Source: Glycomyces tenuis DSM 44171 (GTDB taxonomy: Bacteria; Actinomycetota; Actinomycetes; Mycobacteriales; Micromonosporaceae). Taken from it: a stretch of DNA of 64,000 bases. The position numbers and the translations under genes were made by a program. Each line of letters begins with the position of its first letter. Positions within the stretch are counted from its first letter, which is position 1. The stretch is from assembly GCF_000427885.1 (NCBI RefSeq), contig NZ_ATYW01000023.1, forward strand, positions 1 to 64,000, given 5' to 3'. Shown here in pieces: positions 42,576 through 51,553 of the stretch. The notes below the pieces were generated by a model. The model was not told the origin of the DNA, did not search any database, and worked only from the letters and a program-made list of their open reading frames with translations.

Positions 42576-43229
42576 TCAGTCCTTCTCGTTCTCGCGCAGG
42601 TACTTCAAGATGGCGAGCACCCTGCGGTTGTGGCTGTCGGTGGGCGGGAGCCCGAGTTTGGTGAAGATGCTGTGGATGTGCTTCGAGACGGCGCCGTCGC
42701 TCAGGTACAGGGCCTCGGCGATGCCGCCGTTGGAGCGGCCCTCGGCCATGTGGGACAGGACCTCCCGTTCGCGGGGCGTCAGTCGCTCGACCTCGCTGCC
42801 TTCGCGGCGGACGAGGAGCTGGGAGACGACCTCGGGGTCGAGCGCGGTCCCGCCCTCGGCGACCCGCTTGACGGAGTCGAGGAACTCCGGGACGTCGGCG
42901 ACCCGGTCCTTGAGGAGGTAGCCGACGCCGCGGGTCCGTCCGGTGAGGAGCTCGACGGCGTAGCGCTCCTCGACGTACTGGGAGAGCATGAGGACGGCGA
43001 GCCCGGGGTAGCGGCGGCGCAGCACCAGCGCGGCCCTCAGGCCCTCGTCGCTCTGGTCGGGCGGCATCCGCACGTCGACCACGACCAGGTCGGGGCAGTC
43101 GGCCTCGACGGAGCGGAGCAGCTGCTCGGCGTCCCCGACGGTGTCGAGGACCTCGATGCCGCCGAGTTCCATGAGACGGGCGAGCCCTTCCCGCAGCAGG
43201 ACCGAGTCCTCGGCTATGACGACGCGCAT
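42576..43229 (-). CDS. NarL/LuxR-family response regulator
   Basis: A 217-residue regulator. The receiver has VIAEDSVLLREGL, phospho-Asp in LVVVDVRMPP and GYLLKDRV. The output domain has LTPREREVLSHMAEGRSNGG and DGAVSKHIHSIF. It partners the kinase gene upstream, with which it overlaps by 16 bases, and probably controls the DUF4097 gene and the divergent ABC exporter. Confidence 0.92.
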   Translation of the reverse strand: MRVVIAEDSVLLREGLARLMELGGIEVLDTVGDAEQLLRSVEADCPDLVVVDVRMPPDQSDEGLRAALVLRRRYPGLAVLMLSQYVEERYAVELLTGRTRGVGYLLKDRVADVPEFLDSVKRVAEGGTALDPEVVSQLLVRREGSEVERLTPREREVLSHMAEGRSNGGIAEALYLSDGAVSKHIHSIFTKLGLPPTDSHNRRVLAILKYLRENEKD

Positions 43230-44476
43230 GGCAGCTCCACTTCGATGGCGGTCGGTCCCCCTGCGGGACTGGCGAGGGTGAAGGTCCCGTCGACCGAGCG
43301 CACCCGGTCGGCCAGGCCGCGCAGGCCGGTGCCGTCCGCCGGGTCGGCGCCGCCGGTCCCGTCGTCGGTGACGACGAGGCGGAGGCGGTCGTCCCGCAGT
43401 GCGACGTCGACGGCGGCGCGGGAGGCGCCGGAGTGCCTGGCGACGTTGGCGAGCGCCTCGGAGACCACGAAGTAGGCCACCGCCTCGACGTCGCGGCCCG
43501 CGCGGCGGTCCATGTCGACGTGGACGCGCACCGGCACCGGGGAGCGGGCGGCGACGGCCGAGAGGGCCGCGTCGAGCCCGCGGTCCTCCAGCACCGCCGG
43601 GTGCAGGCCGCGGACGAGGTCGCGCAGTTCGGTGAGGGCCTGCTTGGCCTCCTCGTGCGCCTGCTCCAGGGCGCGGGCGCCGGGTTCGGGCAGGTCGGTG
43701 AGGGTGGCGCGGGCGATGCCGAGGTTCATCGCCAGGGAGGTGATGCGCTGCTGGGCGCCGTCGTGGAGGTCGCGTTCGATGCGCCTGCGCTCGGCGTCGG
43801 CCGCGTCGACGGTGGAGTCGCGGCTGGCGGCCAGGTCGCCGATGCGCTGTTCGAGCTCCTCGCTGCGGGTGACGCCGAGCATCAGGCGCGCCATCTGCGC
43901 GTCGAGGGCCGCGAGCCCGCGGGTGAGCCAGGGGGCCGCCAGCAGCAGGGCGAGGCCGAGGAGGGCGAACAGGAACGGCTCGGCCCCCGGGTCGGGGCCG
44001 CCCCAGTAGAGCGGGGCGGGCAGCAGCGCCGCGCCGACGCACCAGGTCGCGATGGCGATCGTCGCGGCGAGGGGCCCGTAGACGAACGCCAGGAGGTGGT
44101 AGGCCAGGCGTCCCCAGACCTTGCCGGTGCTCAGGAGGTCGAGCAGGACGCGGGGGCGGAGCGTGAAGCCCCGCTCGGGCCGTTCGCCGGGGAGGCTCAG
44201 ACCGAGGTAGGCGGCGTGGCGGGAGCGCTGGAGGGCGGTCAGGCCCCGGTTCAGGGCGACGATCGCGCCGCAGGCCGCGAGCGCGAGGATGATCGTGGGC
44301 GCGCCGGCGATCGCGACGATCATCAGGCACAGGAGCGCGAGGCCGCCGAAGAGGCCGATGAACAGGCCGGTGACGAGGTGGGTGAGCGAGCGCCACGTCC
44401 GCGCCGCCCACAGCGCCCCGATCAGGCCGAGTGCTCCGGGCGGCCGCGGAGCGGCCGAGTCGGTGGTGGTGTCCAT
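43214..44476 (-). CDS. Sensor histidine kinase with paired sensor-domain helices
   Basis: A 420-residue kinase. Residues about 25-205 hold four helices in two pairs (THLVTGLFIGLFGGLALLCL; TIILALAACGAIVAL; LLAFVYGPLAATIAIATWCV; FLFALLGLALLLAAPWL), the layout of the actinomycete sensor domain often found in LiaS/DesK-like kinases. HisKA_3 has the phospho-His in RRRIERDLHDGAQQRITSLA. The ATPase part has EALANVARHSGAS and GTGLRGLADRV. It diverges from an ABC exporter, a likely target of the system. Confidence 0.92.
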   Translation of the reverse strand: MDTTTDSAAPRPPGALGLIGALWAARTWRSLTHLVTGLFIGLFGGLALLCLMIVAIAGAPTIILALAACGAIVALNRGLTALQRSRHAAYLGLSLPGERPERGFTLRPRVLLDLLSTGKVWGRLAYHLLAFVYGPLAATIAIATWCVGAALLPAPLYWGGPDPGAEPFLFALLGLALLLAAPWLTRGLAALDAQMARLMLGVTRSEELEQRIGDLAASRDSTVDAADAERRRIERDLHDGAQQRITSLAMNLGIARATLTDLPEPGARALEQAHEEAKQALTELRDLVRGLHPAVLEDRGLDAALSAVAARSPVPVRVHVDMDRRAGRDVEAVAYFVVSEALANVARHSGASRAAVDVALRDDRLRLVVTDDGTGGADPADGTGLRGLADRVRSVDGTFTLASPAGGPTAIEVELPCASS

Positions 44477-44624
44477 GCCTGAACCCTATTTTCGCAGGAC
44501 GTGGGGCGCATTGCCGCTGGCCTCCGGCTTCGCGGTGGAGTTTTCTCCCGTACCCCCGGGCGTTGAGGCCGGGATACGTTCGCGCGCTGATGCCCCTTCG
44601 GCCCGCCGCGCCGACGATGGGGTC

Positions 44625-45533
44625 ATGGACGACGACATCGTGTCGACCGACCGGTTGACGAAACGCTACGGCGACCGCGCGGCCGCCGACCGGGTCAGCC
44701 TGACCGTTCGCCGCGGCGAGGTCTACGGCTTCCTCGGCCCCAACGGGGCGGGCAAGACCACGACCCTGCGGATGCTGCTGGGGCTGGTCGAGCCCAGCGG
44801 CGGCTCGGCGCTCGTGCACGGCCTGCCTCCGGGCAGCCCCGGGGCGCTGCGCCGCACCGGCTCCCTCATCGAGGGGCCCGGCTTCTACCCCTACCTGTCC
44901 GGCCTGGAGAACCTCCGGGTCGTCGCCCGCTACCGCGGGCTGGGCCGGCGCGAGGCCGAGGAGGCCCTCGAGCGGGTCGACCTCGCCGAGCGCGGGAAGG
45001 ACCGCTTCCGGACCTACTCGCTGGGGATGAAGCAGCGGCTCGGCGTCGCCGCGGCCCTCATGGGCCGCCCCGACCTGCTCGTGCTCGACGAGCCCACCAA
45101 CGGCCTCGACCCGGCGGGCATGGCCTCGATGCGGCGCCTGATCCAGGACCTGAGCGGCGACGGGCAGACCGTCCTGCTCTCCAGCCACCTGCTCGCGGAG
45201 GTGCAGCAGTGCTGCCACCGCGTCGGCGTCATCGTCGACGGCCGAATGTCCTTCGAGGGCACCGTGGCCGACCTGCGCGGCGCCCGGGTGCTCCAGGTCG
45301 GCGCCGAGCCCGCCGAGCGGGCGGCGCCGATCGTGAAGGGAGCGGCGAGGGCCGAGGTCGAACAGGCCCGCGACGAGGACGGGCGCACGGTCCTCACCAC
45401 CGAGGCTTCGGGCGTCGACGTCCCGGCCATGGTCCGCGAGCTCGTGGCCGACGGCGTGGACGTCCACTCGGTGGCGGTGCGCGAACGCTCGCTCGAAGAC
45501 GTGTTCCTGACGATGACGGAGGCGCAGCGATGA
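44625..45533 (+). CDS. ABC transporter ATPase (bacitracin-resistance-like)
   Basis: A 302-residue ATPase: Walker A GPNGAGKTTT, signature YSLGMKQRLGVA, Walker B LLVLDEPTNGLDP and the His of LLSSHLLAEVQ. The signature YSLGMKQR and the extended C-terminus are those of the BcrA/DrrA-like exporters. It pairs with the permease encoded next (ATGA overlap at 45530). A role in antibiotic or lipid export under the neighbouring two-component system is inferred. Confidence 0.92.
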   Translation: MDDDIVSTDRLTKRYGDRAAADRVSLTVRRGEVYGFLGPNGAGKTTTLRMLLGLVEPSGGSALVHGLPPGSPGALRRTGSLIEGPGFYPYLSGLENLRVVARYRGLGRREAEEALERVDLAERGKDRFRTYSLGMKQRLGVAAALMGRPDLLVLDEPTNGLDPAGMASMRRLIQDLSGDGQTVLLSSHLLAEVQQCCHRVGVIVDGRMSFEGTVADLRGARVLQVGAEPAERAAPIVKGAARAEVEQARDEDGRTVLTTEASGVDVPAMVRELVADGVDVHSVAVRERSLEDVFLTMTEAQR

Positions 45534-46381
45534 ACGCATGGATCGACAGCACCCGGGCCGAGCTGCGCAGGCTGATGCTCTGGCCGGCCACGTGGGTGCT
45601 CGGAGGCATCTGGATCACGCTCCTGTTCGCCTTCGTGTTCGCCTTCCCCTACATCGCCTACCGCTCGGGCGACCAGGACGCCTTCCAGGGCGGGCCGACG
45701 TCCGAGCTCCTGGCCTCGATGCTGCCGCAGGCGGCCCCGGCGTCGCTGATCCAGGGCACGCCGATGTTCGGCGGCGCCGTGGCCATGATCTTCGCGGCGC
45801 TCGTCGTGGGCAACGCCTACGGCTGGGGGACGTGGAAGACGGTCCTGACGCAGGGGCCCGGCCGCCTCGCCGCCACCGGCGGCACGCTCGCGGCGATCGG
45901 GGCGTGCGTGCTCGGGCTCGTGCTCTTCAGCACCGTGTTCGTCCTCGGCATGTCGAGCCTGGTCGCCGCGGTCGAGTCGCAGGACCTGGTGTGGCCCGAC
46001 TGGGGCGAGACGGCGGCCTCGATGGGCGGGACGGCGCTGGTGCTCGGCATGTGGGCGTCCGGCGGCGCGTTCCTCGGGGCGCTGACGCGGGGCCCGGCGC
46101 TGAGCGTCGGCCTGGGCCTGCTGTGGACGCTGGTGGTGGAGAACCTGCTGCGGGGCGTGGCGCAGCTGATCGACGGCCTCCCGGCCGTGGTCGACCGGCT
46201 GCCCGGCTCCAGCGCGGGCTCCCTGGCCGGGGCGCTCAGCTCGGCGTCGGGCGACGCGGAGGGCACGCCGGGCGTGCTCGACGCCCTGTCCGGCCCGGTC
46301 GCGGCGGGCATGCTGGGCGGCTACGTGGTGGTCTTCCTGGTGCTCGCCTTCGCCCTGGTCGAACGGCGGGACGTGGCCTGA
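45530..46381 (+). CDS. ABC-2 type permease
   Basis: A 283-residue membrane protein with six predicted helices (TWVLGGIWITLLFAFVFAFP; VAMIFAALVVGNAYGWGTWK; GTLAAIGACVLGLVLFSTVF; GGTALVLGMWASGGAFLGAL; SVGLGLLWTLVVENLLRG; GMLGGYVVVFLVLAFALVER). The motif TWKTVLTQGPGR after helix 2 is the ABC-2 coupling loop. It works with the preceding ATPase. Confidence 0.88.
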   Translation: MNAWIDSTRAELRRLMLWPATWVLGGIWITLLFAFVFAFPYIAYRSGDQDAFQGGPTSELLASMLPQAAPASLIQGTPMFGGAVAMIFAALVVGNAYGWGTWKTVLTQGPGRLAATGGTLAAIGACVLGLVLFSTVFVLGMSSLVAAVESQDLVWPDWGETAASMGGTALVLGMWASGGAFLGALTRGPALSVGLGLLWTLVVENLLRGVAQLIDGLPAVVDRLPGSSAGSLAGALSSASGDAEGTPGVLDALSGPVAAGMLGGYVVVFLVLAFALVERRDVA

Positions 46382-46390
46382 GGACGCGGC

Positions 46391-46419
46391 GCGGGGGCGG
46401 TCGGTCAGACCGCCCCCGC
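46391..46419. terminator. Hairpin between convergent genes
   Basis: GCGGGGGCGGTC pairs perfectly with GACCGCCCCCGC. The stop codon of the minus-strand response regulator lies in the five-base loop, so the hairpin overlaps that gene's end. Confidence 0.85.
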
Positions 46420-47058
46420 GTCGTGCGCCAGGAGCGCGATCTGCGTGCGGTTGTCGAGGCCGAGCTTGGCCAGGATGCTGGAGACGTGGGCCTTCGCGGT
46501 GGTGACGCTCATGGCGAGCTCGGAGGCGAGCTCGGCGTTGGAGCGGCCGCGCGCGATCGCGAGCGCCACCTCCCGCTCGCGCGGGGTGAGCGCGTCGAGC
46601 GCGGCCCGCGCCCGGTCGTAGGCGCCGGACTGGGCGACGGTGCGCTCCATCAGCCGCCGGGTGACGCTCGGGGAGAGGATCGGCTCCCCGGCGGCGACGC
46701 GGGTGACCGCGGCGACGATCTGCTCGGGCGGGGTGTCCTTGAGCAGGAAGCCGCTCGCGCCGACGCGCAGCGCCCGCAGGACGTTCTCGTCGGAGTCGAA
46801 GGTGGTCAGCACGATCACCTCGGGCGGGCGGGCGAGGGCGCGCAGCCGCCGGGTGGCGTCGATGCCGTCCACTCGCGGCATGCGCAGGTCCATGAGGACC
46901 ACGTCGGGCGAGTGGGCGTCGGCGGCGGTGAGGGCCTCGCGGCCGTCGGCCGCCTCGGCGACCACGCTGATCCCCGCGGCACCATCGAGCATCATGGACA
47001 GTCCGGCGCGGACGAGGGCGTCGTCGTCGACCAGGAGCACGCGGATCACGCGGGCCAT
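46405..47058 (-). CDS. NarL/LuxR-family response regulator
   Basis: A 217-residue regulator with receiver landmarks LLVDDDALVRAGL, VVLMDLRMPRVDG and GFLLKDTPP, and a LuxR output domain (LTPREREVALAIARGRSNAE, TTAKAHVSSI). It overlaps its kinase gene by 13 bases. Its targets are not evident; the convergent exporter is a candidate. Confidence 0.92.
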   Translation of the reverse strand: MARVIRVLLVDDDALVRAGLSMMLDGAAGISVVAEAADGREALTAADAHSPDVVLMDLRMPRVDGIDATRRLRALARPPEVIVLTTFDSDENVLRALRVGASGFLLKDTPPEQIVAAVTRVAAGEPILSPSVTRRLMERTVAQSGAYDRARAALDALTPREREVALAIARGRSNAELASELAMSVTTAKAHVSSILAKLGLDNRTQIALLAHDAGAV

Positions 47059-48161
47059 GGTAGCCGGGCCCGCAGGCGGAAGCGCCGCTCGGCGACGCCG
47101 TGGTCCAGTTCCCCTCCGGCGAGCTTGACCCGCTCGGCGAGCCCGACCAGGCCGAGGCCGGAGCCGCTGCCGTTCCCGGCGGGGACGGGCGGCAGCGGGT
47201 TGCGCAGCTCGATGAGCAGGCGGCCGCCGGGCTCGCCGCGGAGCACCGCCTCGACCGGGAGGCCGGGGGCGTGCTTGCGGGCGTTGGTCAGGCCCTCCTG
47301 GAGCACGCGGAAGGCCGTGCGGCCGATCGAGACCGGGGGCGCGGCCTCGGCGCGCTCGTCGACGAGGCGGATCGACTGGCCGACGCGGCGGGCCTCCTCC
47401 AGCAGCCGCGGCAGGTCGGCGAGGGTCGGCACGAAGCCGTCGTCGTCGGCCGTGTCGTTCTCCCGCAGCAGGCCGATGACCTGCCGCAGTTCGTCGAGCG
47501 CCTCGTGGATGCCCTGGCGGACGATGCCCGCGGCGGTGGCGAGCTGCTCGGGCGGGGCGTCGGGGCGGTACTCCAGCGCCCCGGCGTAGGTCGACACCAG
47601 CGACAGGCGGTGGGCCAGCACGTCGTGCATCTCCCGGGCGAGCTCGCGCCGCTCGGCGGCGCGGGCCTCGGCGACGCGGCGGCCCTGCTCGGCCTCGGCG
47701 CGGTGGGCGCGCTCGCGCAGCGAGGCGAGCAGTTCGCGGCGGGAGCGGGTCAGCGCTCCCCAGCCGAGCAGCGCGCCGTACACGGCGACGTCCAGCAGCA
47801 GCCACCATTCGTAGGAGATGGCCGGGTTCGGGTCCACCAGTCCCTGCACGGCGTGCGCGGCGACCCCGAGCGCCGCGACGGCCGCCGCGGGCGGCAGTCT
47901 CCGGTGCTGCGCCACCTGGACCACCCCGGCCGTCGCGGCCGGGGTCGCGATCGGCGTGAACGCGGCGAGGACCGTGGCGGCGATTGTGCCGCCGATCGGC
48001 CGCCACAGCTGCGCGAGCGCGGCGGCCACGCTCGCGACGGCGGCGGCGACGTCCCAGGCGGTGACGGGGTCGCGCGCCCACAGCGCGAGCGCGGTCAGCC
48101 CTCCGACGCCCACGAACATGACGGTCGCGGCCGCGAGCACGGGCTTCAGTCGCATCAGCAT
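47046..48161 (-). CDS. Sensor histidine kinase (DesK-like)
   Basis: A 371-residue kinase. About four hydrophobic segments lie in residues 8-140. HisKA_3 has the phospho-His in RRELAREMHDVLAHRLSLVS. The ATPase domain has RVLQEGLTNARKHAPG and SGLGLVGLAERV. The DHp helix is rich in Arg/Ala. Proteins like this sense membrane state or cell-wall stress. The start is ATG 48161; an ATG six bases downstream is also possible. Confidence 0.92.
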   Translation of the reverse strand: MLMRLKPVLAAATVMFVGVGGLTALALWARDPVTAWDVAAAVASVAAALAQLWRPIGGTIAATVLAAFTPIATPAATAGVVQVAQHRRLPPAAAVAALGVAAHAVQGLVDPNPAISYEWWLLLDVAVYGALLGWGALTRSRRELLASLRERAHRAEAEQGRRVAEARAAERRELAREMHDVLAHRLSLVSTYAGALEYRPDAPPEQLATAAGIVRQGIHEALDELRQVIGLLRENDTADDDGFVPTLADLPRLLEEARRVGQSIRLVDERAEAAPPVSIGRTAFRVLQEGLTNARKHAPGLPVEAVLRGEPGGRLLIELRNPLPPVPAGNGSGSGLGLVGLAERVKLAGGELDHGVAERRFRLRARLPWPA

Positions 48162-48299
48162 CGGGCCAGGCTAGCGCCGGGCGCGGAGGGCCGGACACCT
48201 ACGGAAGTAGGGGGCGCCCGCCACCCGAGGAGGAGCGGCGGCGTTTCGCGGGCCGCGTCCGGGGAACCCGGCGGCGACGTCCGCAGGAGGGGGAACGCG

Positions 48300-49511
48300 A
48301 TGAAGGCCGTGGTGTGGCACGGGACCGGGGACATCCGCTTGGACGAGGTGCCCGATCCGAAGATCGAGGAGGCGACCGACGCGATCGTGCGCATCACGCG
48401 CAGCGCGATCTGCGGCACGGACCTGCACATGGTGCGCGGCACGCTGCCGGGCATGGTCGAGGGCACGATCCTGGGCCACGAGGCCGTGGGCGTGGTCGAG
48501 GAGGTCGGGCCGGCGGTGCGCGGCTTCGTCCCCGGCGACCGGGTGGTGGTGCCCTCCACGGTGGGGTGCGGCACGTGCTCGTACTGCCGGGCCGGCTACT
48601 ACGCGCAGTGCGACACCGCCAATCCGAACGGGCCCTCGGCGGGCACGTGCTTCTTCGGCGGGCCGAAGTCGACCGGGCCGGTCGACGGCCTCCAGGCCGA
48701 GTACGCGCGCGTGCCGTACGCGATGACGGGCCTGGTGCGCGTCCCGGACTCGGTGAGCGACGACCAGGCGATCCTGCTCTCGGACATCTTCCCCACCTCG
48801 TGGTTCGGCGCGAAGCTCGCCGAGGTCGGCAGGGGGGACACCGTGCTGGTGCTGGGCGCGGGCGTGGTGGGCCAGTTCGCGATCGCCTCGGCCAAGCGGC
48901 AGGGCGCCGGGCGGGTGCTCGTCGTCGACGGCATCGCCTCCCGGTTGGACAAGGCTCGCGAGCAGAACGCCGAGCCGATCGACTTCAACCGCGAGGACCC
49001 GGTCGACGCGGTCAAGGAGCTCACCGGCGGCATCGGCGTCGACCGCGTCATCGAGGCCGTGGGCGTGGACGCCCAGCGCCCGAAGTCCGGGCCCGCCGCC
49101 GAGCGGGCCGGGAGGATGGCCGAGCGCTTCGAGGCCGAGCGGCGGCAGGCCGCCCCCGAGGCGAACCCGAGCGGCGACCAGTGGGTGCCGGGCGACGCGC
49201 CGAGCCTCGCCTTCGAATGGGCCGTGGAGGCCGTGGCCAAGGCGGGCAGCATCGGCGTCATCGGCGTCTACCCGCCCGGCTTCAACAGCTTCCCCATCGG
49301 CACGGCGATGAACAAGAACCTCACCGTCCAGATGGGCAACTGCAACCACCGCCGCTATCTGCCCGCGCTGCTCGACCTCGTGGTCTCCGGCACGGTCGAC
49401 CCGACCGCGTTCATCACGCGGCACGAGCGGCCCACGAACGCCGTCGAGGCCTACGAGACCTTCGACCGGCGCGAGGACGGCTGGCTCAAGACCGTTCTGG
49501 ACGTCGCCTGA
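48300..49511 (+). CDS. Zinc-dependent alcohol dehydrogenase, larger type
   Basis: A 403-residue MDR enzyme, longer than usual owing to an insert of about 45 residues (about 265-310, rich in Arg and Glu). Zinc ligands lie in ICGTDLHM and LGHEAVGVV; the structural zinc has CGTCSYCRAGYYAQC. The cofactor loop is GAGVVGQFAIASAK. Family relatives act on formaldehyde or sugar alcohols. CAGGAGGGGGAA lies before ATG 48300. The VOC gene follows on the same strand. Confidence 0.92.
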   Translation: MKAVVWHGTGDIRLDEVPDPKIEEATDAIVRITRSAICGTDLHMVRGTLPGMVEGTILGHEAVGVVEEVGPAVRGFVPGDRVVVPSTVGCGTCSYCRAGYYAQCDTANPNGPSAGTCFFGGPKSTGPVDGLQAEYARVPYAMTGLVRVPDSVSDDQAILLSDIFPTSWFGAKLAEVGRGDTVLVLGAGVVGQFAIASAKRQGAGRVLVVDGIASRLDKAREQNAEPIDFNREDPVDAVKELTGGIGVDRVIEAVGVDAQRPKSGPAAERAGRMAERFEAERRQAAPEANPSGDQWVPGDAPSLAFEWAVEAVAKAGSIGVIGVYPPGFNSFPIGTAMNKNLTVQMGNCNHRRYLPALLDLVVSGTVDPTAFITRHERPTNAVEAYETFDRREDGWLKTVLDVA

Positions 49512-49566
49512 GCGCCGGTGTCGCAGGCGGCCGGTAGTGTCCGGTCTCCTACGAGAGGAGGCCCGC

Positions 49567-49980
49567 ATGGCGACGAGGATCGATCTGACGCTCGACTGCG
49601 CGGACGCGGTGCTGCTGGGCGAGTTCTGGAAGCTGGCGCTGGGGTATGTGGACGAGCCGCCTCCGGCGCCGTTCGCCACCCGCGAGGAGTGGCTGCGGCA
49701 CCACGGGGTGACCGAGGTCGACCCGCGCGAGGGCGCCTGGCTCTGCGACCCTGACGGGCTCGGCCCGCGGCTGTCGATCCTGCGCGTCCCCGAGCCGAAG
49801 ACGGCGAAGAACCGGCTCCACATCGACGTCCGCGTCGGCGGCAGCGGCGACGACCGGTGGGAGCGGATCACCGCCGAGGTCGAGCGGCTGCGGGCGGCCG
49901 GGGCGGGCGTGCTGTGGGAGGAGGCGGGCCATCACGTGGTCATGGCCGACCCGGAGGGCAACGAGTTCTGCGTCGCCTGA
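49567..49980 (+). CDS. VOC-family (glyoxalase-like) protein
   Basis: A 137-residue protein of the glyoxalase/bleomycin-resistance fold, type Glyoxalase_6. It has TLDCADAVLLGEFWKLALGY at the start, NRLHIDVRVGG in the middle and HVVMADPEGNEFCVA at the end, where His and Glu are metal ligands of the family. Substrate unknown. GAGAGGAGG lies before ATG 49567. Confidence 0.88.
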   Translation: MATRIDLTLDCADAVLLGEFWKLALGYVDEPPPAPFATREEWLRHHGVTEVDPREGAWLCDPDGLGPRLSILRVPEPKTAKNRLHIDVRVGGSGDDRWERITAEVERLRAAGAGVLWEEAGHHVVMADPEGNEFCVA

Positions 49981-50196
49981 GCCCGGGGCCTGGTCGACAG
50001 ATCCGACCGGGCGCCGTCCGGCCCGTCCGCGCCCGCTCGCCGCGTTGCCGGGGCGCCCGGATCCGACACCGTCTCCCTGCCGCATACTGCCGCCTCCTGA
50101 CGTTAAATGCGTTGATTCTCGCCCCGCGATCCCGGAGGATGTGTCTCGCGACGAGGCCCGTTGTCCCCCAGTCACTCAAGCGAGAGGAGTCTTGCC

Positions 50197-51384
50197 GTGC
50201 CATTCACCACCCTCGAGACCAAGGCGGCTCCGATCCGCCTGTGGGGCGATGTCGACGCGGTCGAGCCGCAGGCGCGCGGGCAGCTGTACAACATCGCGAA
50301 GCTGCCGTGGGTCCACGGCGTCGCGGTCATGCCCGACGTCCACTACGGCATCGGCGCCACCGTCGGCTCGGTCATCGCCATGCGCGGCGCGGTCTCGCCC
50401 GCCGCCGTCGGCGTCGACATCGGCTGCGGCATGACCGCGCAGCGCACCTCCCTGACCGCCTCGGACCTGCCCGACGACCTGGGCCGTCTGCGCTCGGACA
50501 TCGAGGCGGCCGTCCCGGTCGGACAGTCGATGCACAAGAACTCGGTCGACACCAAGAGCCTGGGGACCGGCCTGCACGGCTGGCACGAGTTCTGGTCGGG
50601 CCTCGACGAGCTCGCCGGGCCGGTGGCCCGGCGCGTCCAGGGCAAGGCCATGAAGCAGCTGGGCACGCTCGGCGGCGGCAACCACTTCATCGAGGTGTGC
50701 CTGTCCGACGACGACCAGGTCTGGCTCATGCTGCACTCCGGTTCGCGGTTCGTCGGCAACGCCTTGGCGCAGCACCACATCGAACGCGCCAAGTCCCTGC
50801 CGCACAACGCGGACCTGCCGGACCCGGACCTGGCGGTCTTCGTGGCCGACACGCCGCAGATGGAGGCCTACCGGCGCGACCTGTACTGGGCGCAGGACTA
50901 CGCCCGCCGCAACCGGGCGGTCATGATGGCGCTGCTGCGCAAGGTCGTGAAGAAGCGGTTCGCCAAGGCGCGCTTCGACACCGAGATCTCCGCGCACCAC
51001 AACTACGTGGCCGAGGAGACCCACGACGGCCAGGACCTGCTGGTCACCCGGAAGGGCGCGATCCGCGCCGGGAAGGGCGACATGGGGATCATCCCCGGCT
51101 CGATGGGCGCCTCCAGCTTCATCGTGCGCGGCCTGGGGAACGGGGCGGCCTTCGAGTCGGCCTCGCACGGGGCCGGCCGGAAGATGAGCCGCAACGCCGC
51201 CAAGCGACGGTTCACCGCCGCGGACCTCGCCGCCCAGACCGAGGGCGTCGAATGCCGCAAGGACGCCGGGGTCGTCGACGAGATCCCGGCCGCCTACAAG
51301 GACATCGAGGAGGTCATGGCCGCCCAGGCCGACCTGGTCGAGGTCGTGGCCCGGCTCCGCCAGGTCGTCTGCGTCAAGGGCTGA
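50197..51384 (+). CDS. rtcB: RNA ligase RtcB
   Basis: A 395-residue RNA ligase that joins 2',3'-cyclic phosphate (or 3'-phosphate) ends to 5'-OH ends using GTP and manganese. Motifs: VMPDVHYGIGATVGSVIAM, GVDIGCGM with the metal Cys, GTLGGGNHFIE, LMLHSGSRFVGN, SAHHNYV and PGSMGASSFIV, plus HGAGRKMSR at the guanylation site. GAGAGGAG lies before GTG 50197. It stands alone here, without an archease gene. Confidence 0.95.
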   Translation: MPFTTLETKAAPIRLWGDVDAVEPQARGQLYNIAKLPWVHGVAVMPDVHYGIGATVGSVIAMRGAVSPAAVGVDIGCGMTAQRTSLTASDLPDDLGRLRSDIEAAVPVGQSMHKNSVDTKSLGTGLHGWHEFWSGLDELAGPVARRVQGKAMKQLGTLGGGNHFIEVCLSDDDQVWLMLHSGSRFVGNALAQHHIERAKSLPHNADLPDPDLAVFVADTPQMEAYRRDLYWAQDYARRNRAVMMALLRKVVKKRFAKARFDTEISAHHNYVAEETHDGQDLLVTRKGAIRAGKGDMGIIPGSMGASSFIVRGLGNGAAFESASHGAGRKMSRNAAKRRFTAADLAAQTEGVECRKDAGVVDEIPAAYKDIEEVMAAQADLVEVVARLRQVVCVKG

Positions 51385-51393
51385 ACCGCGTGC

Positions 51394-51425
51394 ACCGCCC
51401 GCGGCCCGCACGGGCCGCGGGCGGT
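51394..51425. terminator. Strong hairpin after rtcB
   Basis: A 14-bp stem (ACCGCCCGCGGCCC with its complement) around GCAC. It ends the rtcB transcript before the oxidoreductase gene. Confidence 0.85.
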
Positions 51426-51553
51426 CGCGTCTCCGGCCGCTTCATCGCTCTCCCACTCGGAACCCCGACGGTCTCGTGACCTGCGACACAGCATGTCACG
51501 GGGATCGGCGGGGCGGTGTCTTGAGACGAACCCGAGAAACCGAAGGAGACACG

